Source: Oscillospiraceae bacterium
Lineage (GTDB): Bacteria > Bacillota > Clostridia > Oscillospirales > Oscillospiraceae
Assembly (NCBI GenBank): GCA_015067995.1
Contig: SVLJ01000007.1
Span: 1-64,000, forward strand
Length of the DNA: 64,000 bases
Direction: 5' to 3'
Each line of letters starts with the position of its first letter. Position 1 is the stretch's first letter. Below the pieces are notes generated by a model that saw nothing but the letters and a program-made list of their open reading frames with translations, was not told the origin of the DNA and made no database searches. Positions 50,792 through 59,378 of the stretch are shown piece by piece. The translations under genes were made by a program, and so were the position numbers.

Positions 50792-52096
50792 TTATTTGCA
50801 GGGGGTCAGGACTTCCTTGCCGCCCACATAGGGACGCAGAGCAACGGGGATCTTCGCGCTGCCGTCGGCCTGGAGGTTGTTTTCCAGGAAGGCGATGAGC
50901 ATGCGGGGAGGCGCTACCACAGTATTGTTCAGGGTGTGGGGCAGGTACAGCTTGCCGTCGGCGCCCTTGATGCGCACCTTCAGGCGGCGTGCCTGAGCAT
51001 CGCCCAGATTGGAGCAGGAGCAGACCTCAAAGTACTTCTGCTGACGGGGAGACCATGCCTCGATATCGCAGGACTTGACCTTCAGGTCGGCCAGATCGCC
51101 GGAGCAGCATTCCAGCTGACGGACGGGGATGTCCAGAGAGCGGAACAGCTCCACGCTGTAGCGCCACATCTTCTCATACCAGTTCATGGAGTCCTCGGGC
51201 TTGCAGACCACTACCATTTCCTGCTTCTCGAACTGATGGATGCGGTAGACGCCGCGCTCCTCGATTCCGTGGGCACCCTTTTCCTTGCGGAAGCAGGGAG
51301 AGTAGGAGGTGAGGGTCTGGGGCAGGGAGCTCTCGGGAATAATCTGATCGATAAACTTACCAATCATAGAATGCTCGGAAGTGCCGATGAGGTAGAGGTC
51401 CTCACCCTCGATCTTGTACATCATGGCATCCATTTCGGTCTGGCTCATGACGCCCTCCACCACGTTGCCGTGGATCATGAAGGGCGGAATGCAGTAGGTG
51501 AAGCCCTTGTCGATCATGAAGTCACGGGCATAGGCCAGCACGCCGGAGTGCAGACGGGCAATATCGCCCACCAGATAATAGAAGCCGTTGCCGGAGACGC
51601 GGCCGGCAGAATCCATATCCACGCCGTTGAAGGACTCCATGATCTGGGTGTGGTAGGGGATCTCAAAGTCGGGAGTCACAGGCTCACCGAAGCGCTCCAC
51701 TTCCACATTGAACTCGTCGCTCTCGCCGATGGGGACAGAGGGGTCGATGATGTTGGGGATCACCAGCATGATCTTGCGGACAGCCTCGTCCAACTCGACC
51801 TCCAGCTTCTCCAATTCGGCCAGACGGTCGGCGTTGGCCTTCACCTGTGCCTTCACGGCCTCGGCCTCCTGCAGCTTGGAGGGGTCCTTCTTGGCCTGCC
51901 CCATGAGCATGCCGATCTGCTTGGAGAGGGTGTTGCGGCTGGAGCGCAGATTGTCGGCCTCCACGATGGCGGCACGGCGCTGAGCGTCCAGAGCGATCAC
52001 TTCGTCTACCAGAGGAAGCTTTGCGTCTTGGAACTTCTTTTTGATGTTTTCCTTGACGATTTCCGGGTTCTCGCGAATAAATTTGATGTCAAGCAT
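50792..52096 (-). CDS. serS: Seryl-tRNA synthetase
   Basis: 434 aa. N-terminal coiled coil (RAAIVEADNLRSSRNTLSKQ IGMLMGQAKKDPSK), motif 2 YSPCFRKEKGAHGIEERGVY, motif 3 GSAKIPVALRPYVGG. AGGAG 7-8 bases before the start. Charges tRNA-Ser and tRNA-Sec. Copy B of the two-hairpin repeat and a perfect parS lie upstream. Confidence 0.97.
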   Translation of the reverse strand: MLDIKFIRENPEIVKENIKKKFQDAKLPLVDEVIALDAQRRAAIVEADNLRSSRNTLSKQIGMLMGQAKKDPSKLQEAEAVKAQVKANADRLAELEKLEVELDEAVRKIMLVIPNIIDPSVPIGESDEFNVEVERFGEPVTPDFEIPYHTQIMESFNGVDMDSAGRVSGNGFYYLVGDIARLHSGVLAYARDFMIDKGFTYCIPPFMIHGNVVEGVMSQTEMDAMMYKIEGEDLYLIGTSEHSMIGKFIDQIIPESSLPQTLTSYSPCFRKEKGAHGIEERGVYRIHQFEKQEMVVVCKPEDSMNWYEKMWRYSVELFRSLDIPVRQLECCSGDLADLKVKSCDIEAWSPRQQKYFEVCSCSNLGDAQARRLKVRIKGADGKLYLPHTLNNTVVAPPRMLIAFLENNLQADGSAKIPVALRPYVGGKEVLTPCK

Positions 52097-52137
52097 ACGT
52101 AAGACTCCTAAACGAACATATATTTTTGGGGGTTAAA

Positions 52138-52157
52138 AAGTGCCGGAATTGGCACGA
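52138..52157 (-). terminator. Weak terminator-like hairpin upstream of serS
   Basis: GTGCC / GGCAC (52140-52144 with 52151-52155), then TTTTTAA on the minus strand. Only 5 bp, so either a weak terminator of the preceding gene or part of the serS leader. Confidence 0.4.
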
Positions 52158-52207
52158 TTAAACGGTTTCGTTAGAACAAATAGGGAGGTTGTACTAAATA
52201 ATTCCGA

Positions 52208-52290
52208 CGCAAACCATCGTCAGCGTTTGCGGAGGAAAGAGGCGATGCAATGGAATGAGTGAGCTTTGCCCCGTGGGGCGAAGCGAAGGA
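52208..52290. repeat. Intergenic two-hairpin repeat, copy B (upstream of serS)
   Basis: CGCAAAC/GTTTGCG (52208-52214 with 52225-52231), GAGGA and GCAATGGAATG block, GCTTTGCCCC/GGGGCGAAGC (52263-52272 with 52275-52284). Against copy A the second stem has C-G to T-A and G-C to C-G exchanges on both sides. Confidence 0.75.
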
Positions 52291-52311
52291 TACGGAATCT
52301 GCAGCGCCGAC

Positions 52312-52327
52312 TGTTTCACGTGAAACA
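52312..52327. other. parS: parS site, perfect 16-mer
   Basis: TGTTTCACGTGAAACA, identical to the consensus parS bound by Spo0J/ParB. Just after the coiled-coil gene and about 0.6 kb from parB. Confidence 0.93.
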
Positions 52328-52330
52328 TCA

Positions 52331-52933
52331 TCACTCTGCGGGAGCCGCTGCCAGAAGCTTTGCCTGCTGGAACATCTGTTGAGGAGAGATGCCGCCGGGA
52401 GAACTGGCTGCGGCAGGAAGAAACTTGTCCAGTCCGGTAGTCTCCATATCCGCAATGATCTTCCGACAGGAGGCGGTGTCACCGGCGATCAGTAATTGCT
52501 GCAGCTGTGTCAGCGCGTCCACAGCGGAGCTGGTCTTTTGCAGAGCTTCCCATGCGTTTTCCAGCTCGGTCAGAGATTTGTCCAGAGCGGAGATTTTTTC
52601 CTTAAGCTGGGTTTGTGCGCCTTCGGATGCCGCCAACTCTTTTTTCAGATCTTCCATCTGGCGTTTTTGAGCATCCACCTGTTCCTGCAGGCGGACGTTT
52701 TGCTCCAGAGCGGATTGGAGTTTTTCCAGATTCGTGGCATTGGCGTGCAGTTGCCCCAGAACCTGTTCATTGCTGCGCTGATGGGACAGAAACGACAGCG
52801 TCATCAAAAAGAATGCGGCAATGAACAGAATGAGAATATAAATCAAAACGTGACTTCGCCCTTTACGGGCACAGCCGTTTTCCGCAGCCTTCGGCACCTG
52901 ACAGGCATCCGAGCTGCGTTTTTCAAGTTTCAA
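52331..52933 (-). CDS. Coiled-coil single-pass membrane protein of unknown function
   Basis: 200 aa. A basic N-terminus (about 28 residues), one membrane helix (VLIYILILFIAAFFLMTLSF, about residues 29-48), then a long coiled coil (about 52-130: NATNLEKLQSALEQNVRLQE QVDAQKRQMEDLKKELAASE) and a Pro/Ala-rich end. No family recognised. Placed 33 bases after parB on the same strand and beside a parS site. Might be linked to chromosome or cell-cycle machinery by position; the function is open. Confidence 0.7.
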   Translation of the reverse strand: MKLEKRSSDACQVPKAAENGCARKGRSHVLIYILILFIAAFFLMTLSFLSHQRSNEQVLGQLHANATNLEKLQSALEQNVRLQEQVDAQKRQMEDLKKELAASEGAQTQLKEKISALDKSLTELENAWEALQKTSSAVDALTQLQQLLIAGDTASCRKIIADMETTGLDKFLPAAASSPGGISPQQMFQQAKLLAAAPAE

Positions 52934-52966
52934 TGGAATCGGTCCTTTCTTCCGAATATCAGTAAA

Positions 52967-53845
52967 TCAGTCGTTCTGTTTTTTGATTTGAAGCAGCGCG
53001 AGAGCATCCAGAAGATCGTTCAGATCGTCCATGCCGTAGTATTCCAGTTCGATACGACCTTTTTTCTTGCCGGAAATAATCTTTACACTGCGTCCCAGCT
53101 GGGAGGAAAGGGTTTTCTGGACTTCTGCGGCATAATCTACCTGATTGGGATCAGGCTCCTTGGAGGGCTTCTTTTCTGTGCCCAGCTTTTTTGCCAGAGT
53201 TTCTGTCTGCCGGACCGATAAACCGCCGGAGAGTACTGCGGCGGCGGCCTTTACCTGCAGAGCAGGGGAGAGGGGAAGCAGTGCCCGGGCATGGCCTGCG
53301 GAGAGCTTTCCTTCTTCCACCATGGCGCGAAGAGGGGGACACAGGGAAAGAAGCCGGATGGCATTGGTAACCGCACTGCGAGATTTGCCCACCCGTTTGG
53401 CGGCCTCTTCCTGCGTCATATGGTATTGATCAATCAGTGTCTGATATCCGGCGGCTTCCTCCATAGGATTCAGATCTTCCCGCTGAAGATTTTCGATCAT
53501 GGCCAGCTCGGCGGCTTTTCGATCGTCAGCTTCCACCACAATCACCGGAATTTCACGCAGTCCGGCAATCCGGGCAGCTCGCCAACGGCGCTCGCCTGCA
53601 ATAATCTGGTAATAACCGGAGGAGAGCTTGCGAACCGTCAGCGGCTGGATGATGCCGTGTTCGCGAATGGAGTCTGCCAGATCCTGCAAAGCACTTTCAT
53701 CAAAATGCTTGCGGGGCTGTGAAGAACAGTTTTCTACCTGTGAAATGGGCACTGAAAGAGAGCCGGAGCTGCCGGACTTCTCGGCTTCATCACCCAGAAG
53801 GGCTCCCAGACCTCTGCCGAGGCCGGAGGGCTTTTTGGTTGCCAT
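52967..53845 (-). CDS. parB: Chromosome partitioning protein ParB / Spo0J
   Basis: 292 aa. SVPISQVENCSSQPRKHFDE, ELAMIENLQREDLNPMEEAA, GERRWRAARIAGLREIPVIV (CTP/ParB box), then the helix-turn-helix VGKSRSAVTNAIRLLSLCPP. Binds parS; two perfect sites lie close by. With soj it controls origin segregation and, in spore formers, entry into sporulation. Confidence 0.97.
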   Translation of the reverse strand: MATKKPSGLGRGLGALLGDEAEKSGSSGSLSVPISQVENCSSQPRKHFDESALQDLADSIREHGIIQPLTVRKLSSGYYQIIAGERRWRAARIAGLREIPVIVVEADDRKAAELAMIENLQREDLNPMEEAAGYQTLIDQYHMTQEEAAKRVGKSRSAVTNAIRLLSLCPPLRAMVEEGKLSAGHARALLPLSPALQVKAAAAVLSGGLSVRQTETLAKKLGTEKKPSKEPDPNQVDYAAEVQKTLSSQLGRSVKIISGKKKGRIELEYYGMDDLNDLLDALALLQIKKQND

Positions 53846-53867
53846 GGGTAGGCCTCCTTTCAGGATT

Positions 53868-54623
53868 TTACGGGTTTTTGCTCAAAAATTCTTGTGTAAA
53901 GGCGCTGTAGGCTTCCGCGCCGCGGGATGTACGGTCATAGGCATAGATGGGTTTGCCGTGGCTTGGTGCTTCCGAAAGCCGTACGTTCCGGGGGATGATG
54001 GAGGAAAATACTTTGCCGGGGAAGTAGTGCTTCACTTCCTGAGCTACCTGCATGGCCAGATTGGTGCGGCCATCGTACATCGTCAGCAGGACGCCTTCCA
54101 GTTCCAACTTTGGATTCAGGGAGCGTCGGACAATTCGGACAGTATTCATCAGGTCGCTGAGGCCCTCCAAAGCAAAATACTCACATTGAACCGGAACAAG
54201 GATGCTGTCTGCAGAACAAAGCGCATTCAGAGTCAGCAATTCCAGAGAGGGAGGGCAGTCGATGAGAATATAATCATACCGGTCTGCTACCTTCTCCAGA
54301 GCGGAACGCAGCAGATATTCCCGGTTTTCCATTCCAATCAGCTCGATGCCGGCACCGGCCAGCGCTTTGTTGGAGGACAGAACATCGCCGAATTTCGAGC
54401 GGGTGATGGCATCCTCTGTATCTACAAGGCCGACAAGTACTTCATAAACACCCTTGGAAAGGGTTTTGTCCACACCCATACCGGAGGTGGAATTGGCCTG
54501 CGGGTCGAAGTCGCACAGCAGTACACGTTTTCCGGCATTGTGCAGACCAGCTGCCAAATTCACACAGGTGGTGGTTTTGCCCACGCCGCCCTTCTGATTG
54601 ACGATAGCAACAGTCTTTGCCAA
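53868..54623 (-). CDS. soj: Chromosome partitioning ATPase Soj / ParA
   Basis: 251 aa. AIVNQKGGVGKTTTCVNLAA (Walker A with signature Lys), LLCDFDPQANSTSG, IDCPPSLELLTLNAL (Walker B) and the C-terminal YDRTSRGAEAYSAFTQEFL. ParA-type ATPase acting with ParB. Promoter at 54665-54693; a parS-containing palindrome lies between it and the GH13 gene. Confidence 0.97.
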   Translation of the reverse strand: MAKTVAIVNQKGGVGKTTTCVNLAAGLHNAGKRVLLCDFDPQANSTSGMGVDKTLSKGVYEVLVGLVDTEDAITRSKFGDVLSSNKALAGAGIELIGMENREYLLRSALEKVADRYDYILIDCPPSLELLTLNALCSADSILVPVQCEYFALEGLSDLMNTVRIVRRSLNPKLELEGVLLTMYDGRTNLAMQVAQEVKHYFPGKVFSSIIPRNVRLSEAPSHGKPIYAYDRTSRGAEAYSAFTQEFLSKNP

Positions 54624-54664
54624 AGAATCACCTGCTTTCTGAAATGGTAGTTATCCAATTTGAC

Positions 54665-54693
54665 ATTATAGCAATTCCCTTCGACAGTTGCAA
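54665..54693 (-). promoter_or_regulatory. soj promoter
   Basis: Minus-strand TTGCAA (complement 54688-54693), 17-base spacer, TATAAT (complement 54665-54670) with extended TGC. Confidence 0.7.
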
Positions 54694-54724
54694 TAAGAAA
54701 CGGAAAATCTGCATCAAGAAATCT

Positions 54725-54766
54725 AAAAAACACCCGGCAATGTTTCACGTGAAACATTGCCGGGTG
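54725..54766 (-). terminator. Terminator-like palindrome after the GH13 gene, with parS at its core
   Basis: 54731-54766 is a perfect 36-bp palindrome with CACCCGGCAA arms, and the parS at its centre; six T follow on the minus strand (complement 54725-54730). Directly downstream of the glycosidase stop, so it can work as a terminator. Confidence 0.8.
54741..54756. other. parS: parS site, perfect 16-mer
   Basis: TGTTTCACGTGAAACA at the middle of the 36-bp palindrome, about 120 bases upstream of the soj start. Confidence 0.95.
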
Positions 54767-54776
54767 CGAATATATC

Positions 54777-56651
54777 TCAGGTGGTGTAAATCGTAACCGA
54801 ACGAGGCTGCATGGTGACAGAAACCTTTTCACTGCCGGAAACGGCCAGCTGGCCGGTAAAGGCGTCCAGAAGAGGCTTGCCGGACCAGGAAAATTCAATA
54901 TCTGCGGAGGCATCGCCGGCATTCAGGATCACCACGGTGGATTCCTGCTCACCCTCTCGGAGATAAGCCATCGCGCCGCGATTGGTGTGCAGCCAGCGAA
55001 ATTTTCCGTTTTGCAGGGACTTCAACCGACTGCGAAGCCGACCAAGGGTGAAAAACCAGGATTGCAGCTGCAGATCCTCCTTGCCCCAGGGATATGTCTG
55101 ACGGCAGAAGGGATCTTCAAAGCCTTGTGCGCCGCATTCATCGCCGTAGTATACCGTGGGACAGCCGGGGAAGGTATACAGCAGAGCGGCACCTACCCGC
55201 AGGCGTTCGGCACCACGCTGATACTCGGCGGGAGAGAGGCGATAAAGGGAGCGGGCTTCCTTGGTTTCCGGGGTTCGTTCAGCACCCAACAGCGTCAAAA
55301 CACGGGCGGTGTCATGGGTGCCCAGGAAGTTCATTGCCGAATAAAAAGCGGGCGGAGGATAATTCTCGCGAATGGCTTCCATGGCCTGACAGAAATCCTC
55401 ACCACTGCCGCCCTGCAGCCAGTTCAGCGCCGCTGTACGGAAGGGATAGTTCATCAGACCGTGGGTTTCGTGTCCCAAAAGGTATTTGCGGCGTCTGGAG
55501 TAGGCAATTTTCGTGGTGCCATCCTCCCAGACCTCGCCCAGCAGTAGTGAGTCGGTCTTTGTTTCCTCCATGGCGGTGCGAAGATTGGCAATAAATTCAT
55601 CCGGCAGCTCATCGGCCACGTCCAGACGCCAACCATCGGCACCGCGGCGCAGCCAGTGACGCACCACGGAATCCTCATCACCGTAGATAAAGCGCTGATA
55701 CTCGGGATTGTTTTCTTCCACAGCCGGCAGTGTCATAATGCCCCACCAAGCTTCGTAATCCGTAGGCCAGGTTTTGAAACGGAACCAGTCGTACCATGGA
55801 GAATCCTTGCTTTGAGCAGCGCCTGACGTGGGATAGAAGCCGTCGGCGTTGAAATACAGGCTTTGAGAACCAATATGATTAAATACACCGTCCAGAATTA
55901 CTCGCATGCCGCGCTGATGACAGCTGTCGCATAGAGCACGGAAATCCTCCTCGGTACCCAGCATGGGGTCGATCTTCCGGTAATCCGCAGTGTTGTAGCG
56001 ATGATTGGAGGCTGATTCAAAAATCGGACAAAGATACAGCGTAGTGATACCCATACTCTGCAGGTAATCCAGCTTGGCACGGATACCCTCCAGAGATCCG
56101 CCAAAAAAGTCGCGGTTGCGTACTTCGCCGTCAGAATCCGGCTTCCAGACCATGGACTCATCCCAGTTTTCATGCACCCATCGATTGCCGATCATGCCCT
56201 TGGGATCGGGCGTGGACAGTCTATGGAATCTATCTGGAAAAATCTGGTATGCAATGCCGCTGCCGAACCATTGCGGAAACTGGCTTTCATCATAAACGGT
56301 CATCTGCCAGACATCACGGGCATAGCCGTCGGAATGATATCCGGCGCGATCCAGCATGGTGATGGAACCGTCGGCTTTGGTAAGCCGGAAATGATACCAG
56401 ACCAGCTCAGGCTGACTGGGCGCGGTAAATTCCAGATCAAAACGCGTGCGGTCACCTTCCACGGAACCCATTGTCAGGGTGTATTCCCGTCGCTGGCCGG
56501 AAAATTCCTCCAGCAGCAGCAGAGTACAGCCGGTAAATTTTTCGCGTGTCAAAGGACGGACGTGGAGCGTGACCTTGCTGCCGGTGACGACAGCGCCAAA
56601 AGGCTGCTTGCAAAGCTCGTGGCGGGGATCAAAAACAAAGGGTTCACTCAT
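54777..56651 (-). CDS. Glycoside hydrolase family 13 (neopullulanase/cyclodextrinase-like)
   Basis: 624 aa. An N-terminal starch-binding-type domain (about residues 1-120) precedes the (beta/alpha)8 catalytic part. All four GH13 regions are visible: DGVFNHIG (about 254-261), GWRLDVADEL with nucleophile Asp344 (340-349), GEVWED with acid/base Glu373 (372-377) and FLGTHDTAR with Asp447 (442-450). No signal peptide, so it is cytoplasmic: breaks down imported maltodextrins or cyclodextrins. Exact specificity needs enzyme data. Confidence 0.92.
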   Translation of the reverse strand: MSEPFVFDPRHELCKQPFGAVVTGSKVTLHVRPLTREKFTGCTLLLLEEFSGQRREYTLTMGSVEGDRTRFDLEFTAPSQPELVWYHFRLTKADGSITMLDRAGYHSDGYARDVWQMTVYDESQFPQWFGSGIAYQIFPDRFHRLSTPDPKGMIGNRWVHENWDESMVWKPDSDGEVRNRDFFGGSLEGIRAKLDYLQSMGITTLYLCPIFESASNHRYNTADYRKIDPMLGTEEDFRALCDSCHQRGMRVILDGVFNHIGSQSLYFNADGFYPTSGAAQSKDSPWYDWFRFKTWPTDYEAWWGIMTLPAVEENNPEYQRFIYGDEDSVVRHWLRRGADGWRLDVADELPDEFIANLRTAMEETKTDSLLLGEVWEDGTTKIAYSRRRKYLLGHETHGLMNYPFRTAALNWLQGGSGEDFCQAMEAIRENYPPPAFYSAMNFLGTHDTARVLTLLGAERTPETKEARSLYRLSPAEYQRGAERLRVGAALLYTFPGCPTVYYGDECGAQGFEDPFCRQTYPWGKEDLQLQSWFFTLGRLRSRLKSLQNGKFRWLHTNRGAMAYLREGEQESTVVILNAGDASADIEFSWSGKPLLDAFTGQLAVSGSEKVSVTMQPRSVTIYTT

Positions 56652-56690
56652 GGATGGAGGTTCTCCTTTCGGTGGGCGGGGATAAAAATA

Positions 56691-58790
56691 TCAGGGGATC
56701 AGCTGGTTTTCTCCGATGATCGCACCGTCGGTTTGATCTGCGGTGAACCATGCGTTGAGGATTTCCACAGCGGTGGAGGCCAGCGCACTGCCGGAGCCAC
56801 CTTGCTCAATGACGATGGCCACGGCAATCTCCGGATCATCATAAGGGGCAAAACAGACGAATACGCCGTTGTTTTCCGAGTCGCCACCCAGCTGGGCGGT
56901 GCCGGTTTTGGCACCGGCATCCACCACGCAGTCCTGGAAATAGGAGGCGAGGCTGCCGGAGGTGGTTAGCTTGTACATGCCGGTTTTTACGGCGTTCAGA
57001 GTGGAAGGCGCCATTTCAACTGAGTTCACCGGTTTGTCAGGCTGGGTATAGAGCACCTGACTTCTGTCGTAAGTGGAAACCTCTTTCAGAAGATGCGCTT
57101 CGTAGTGCTCGCCGCCGGATACAAGTGTGGCAATGTAGTTGGCCAGCTGCAGAGGAGTAAACAGATTGTAGGATTGGCCGATGGCGGCAGCAATGGTCTG
57201 ACCGTCAGACCACGGTTTACCGGCTTCCCGACAGTAGTCGGGACCGGCCAGAACACCGGCCCGGTCACCGATCTCAATGCCTGTGTGCTCACCCAGTCCG
57301 AAGGCTCTGGCATACCGGTTTAGGGTGGAAATGCCTGTCAGACGGCCTACTTCATAGAAAAAGTAGTTGCAGGATACATTGATGGCATCCACCACATTGA
57401 TGGAGCCGTGTGTGCCCCTGTAGGAATTGTAGATCCAGCAGGCGGGCTGATAGGTGGGGGCATAGTAGGTGTAGCGGCCCAGAGTCTTGATTTTCTGGGC
57501 GGGGGTGATGACGCCGCTTTCCAGTGCAGCCACCGCTGTCAGCGGCTTGAAAGTAGAACCGGGGGGATATGCGCCCTGCGTGGCGCGGTTCAGCATGGGA
57601 TTGGCGGGGTTGGCCATCAATTCGTTGAAATCCTGATTATAGGTGGCCAGATGGAAGGTGGGATATGAGGCCAGAGAAAGCACCGCGCCGGTGCCGACCT
57701 CTACCACGGCGACACCTGCGCCGCGCTTTTCGTTGCCGTCCTCCTCGCTCATGCGGGAAACGGTGGCGGCCAGCGCCTCTTCCACAGCCTGCTGGAAATC
57801 CAGATCAATGGTCAATTCCACCGTGCTGCCGGGCTGCGGTTCCTTGGTGTAGTACTGCTCGGTGATCTTGCCGTCGCTGTTGGTGGAGTACACCTGCTTG
57901 CCGTCCGTACCCTTCAGATAGGACTCGAAGGCGGCCTCCGCACCGGAACGGCCAATGATGTCGTTGTAGGCGTAACCCTGCTCCTTCAGCTCCTGCGTGT
58001 AGTTTTCAATGCCGCCCACGGTGCCCAGAATATGAGCCGCATAGTCGGTTTTATATTCGCGGGCGGCAGAGGAAACAATGCTGGCACCCAGATAGCTGCC
58101 GTCCTTGATGAGAGCCAGCAGGCCGGTATCCAGATCGCGCAGCATAATGTAATCAGTGGTATTGATCAGCTGACGGATGGTCAACTCATAGAGGACGCCC
58201 AGTACATCCCGGATGTCCTGCGTGGTCCATGCATCGGGGATGGCATATGCCGTTCGCATTTCTGCCATCAGCACATTGGCGGAGAGTCCTGCTGAGGTCA
58301 GCGATTCCCCGGACAGGTCGGCTGTGGTCAGGGTAGGTGAAACCAGCTTCAGCTTTTCCCGCAGGAAGGTGACGAAGCGGCTGCGCTGTGTGGAGCCGAT
58401 ATCCTCCAGCAGATAGGTATACGGCCATGCTCTTGAGACAGGGAGGTTGTCCTCCCATTCCAGTCCCTGACTGCGCAGCAGCTGTACAAGACGCAGAACG
58501 GCGGTGTTCAGGTCATCTTCTTTATCCAGTGCGGCGGTATCAAATGTCAGGTCATAGGTCTGACGGTTGCCCACCAGCACCTGGCCGTTGCGGTCGGTGA
58601 TGATGCCGCGGGAGGCTTCCACCGTCCGTGTTTTGGTGATGGTGTGCACAGACTGCTCCAGATATTGGCCGCCATTGGTGATCTGCGTGTCATACAGCAC
58701 ACCGACAAAGGCTGACAGAACCATGAGAAAAAAGCACAGCAGAGCAGCTATGCGTCTTCGATGCAGTTTCGGGGAGTCTTGTTCAAGCAT
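56691..58790 (-). CDS. mrdA: Penicillin-binding protein 2 (elongation transpeptidase)
   Basis: 699 aa. One N-terminal membrane helix (about residues 13-33), PBP dimerisation domain, then the transpeptidase: PPGSTFKPLTA with active Ser412 (SxxK), VSCNYFFYE (SxN) and AKTGTAQ (KTG). It builds the side wall with MreC/MreD, which directly follow it upstream on the same strand. MreC, MreD and MrdA form one unit with GH13 and maf nearby. Confidence 0.95.
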   Translation of the reverse strand: MLEQDSPKLHRRRIAALLCFFLMVLSAFVGVLYDTQITNGGQYLEQSVHTITKTRTVEASRGIITDRNGQVLVGNRQTYDLTFDTAALDKEDDLNTAVLRLVQLLRSQGLEWEDNLPVSRAWPYTYLLEDIGSTQRSRFVTFLREKLKLVSPTLTTADLSGESLTSAGLSANVLMAEMRTAYAIPDAWTTQDIRDVLGVLYELTIRQLINTTDYIMLRDLDTGLLALIKDGSYLGASIVSSAAREYKTDYAAHILGTVGGIENYTQELKEQGYAYNDIIGRSGAEAAFESYLKGTDGKQVYSTNSDGKITEQYYTKEPQPGSTVELTIDLDFQQAVEEALAATVSRMSEEDGNEKRGAGVAVVEVGTGAVLSLASYPTFHLATYNQDFNELMANPANPMLNRATQGAYPPGSTFKPLTAVAALESGVITPAQKIKTLGRYTYYAPTYQPACWIYNSYRGTHGSINVVDAINVSCNYFFYEVGRLTGISTLNRYARAFGLGEHTGIEIGDRAGVLAGPDYCREAGKPWSDGQTIAAAIGQSYNLFTPLQLANYIATLVSGGEHYEAHLLKEVSTYDRSQVLYTQPDKPVNSVEMAPSTLNAVKTGMYKLTTSGSLASYFQDCVVDAGAKTGTAQLGGDSENNGVFVCFAPYDDPEIAVAIVIEQGGSGSALASTAVEILNAWFTADQTDGAIIGENQLIP

Positions 58791-58826
58791 GGAGAGCCTC
58801 CTGTGGGAGTCGCAAGGGGGGAACCA

Positions 58827-59342
58827 TCAGTCATACACGTGGCAGATCTCATGGATCCGGCGGAAAACCAAATAAACAGGGATGAGAAACGGCAGGGATG
58901 AGCCCGTTTCCCGTATGGCCAGAGACATCGCGGTGGACATGGCATGCCGACTACCGGTGAGTGCCAGAAGCAGGCAGTGAAAGCCGTCTGTCAATACAAA
59001 CGCCAGCACGGACAGCAGACAGGCGCACCAGAAACCCATGGGGATCCAGTTTTTCGATATCAACCCTGCCAGCATGCCGATGATGGGGAAGACCAGCGTG
59101 TAAAAACAGGGGATAGGCGCGGCGATGGTCAGATCACAGACAACGCCCAGCACCAAGGCGCAGATGCTGCCTGCGAGGGGCCCCTCGTACATGGCAATAA
59201 CGGCTGCCAGCATGGGAAACACAAAAGGCATGACCCCAAATATGTCCAGAAACTGCAGTGCCACGCCGTGCAGCATCCAGCAGATCAGCACGCCGGATGC
59301 GTACAGCAGCCATTTGAAAAGGATTTCTGTTCTGCCAAGCAT
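58827..59342 (-). CDS. mreD: Rod shape-determining protein MreD
   Basis: 171 aa, about five membrane segments: ILFKWLLYASGVLICWML, AAVIAMYEGPLAGSICALVL and LGVVCDLTIAAPIPCFYTLV are typical of MreD. It lies between mreC and mrdA, as in most rods. Weakly conserved family, so place supports the call. Confidence 0.9.
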   Translation of the reverse strand: MLGRTEILFKWLLYASGVLICWMLHGVALQFLDIFGVMPFVFPMLAAVIAMYEGPLAGSICALVLGVVCDLTIAAPIPCFYTLVFPIIGMLAGLISKNWIPMGFWCACLLSVLAFVLTDGFHCLLLALTGSRHAMSTAMSLAIRETGSSLPFLIPVYLVFRRIHEICHVYD

Positions 59343-59378
59343 GGCAGCTCCTCTCTTCCGGCGGAATTCTGCCGGATA

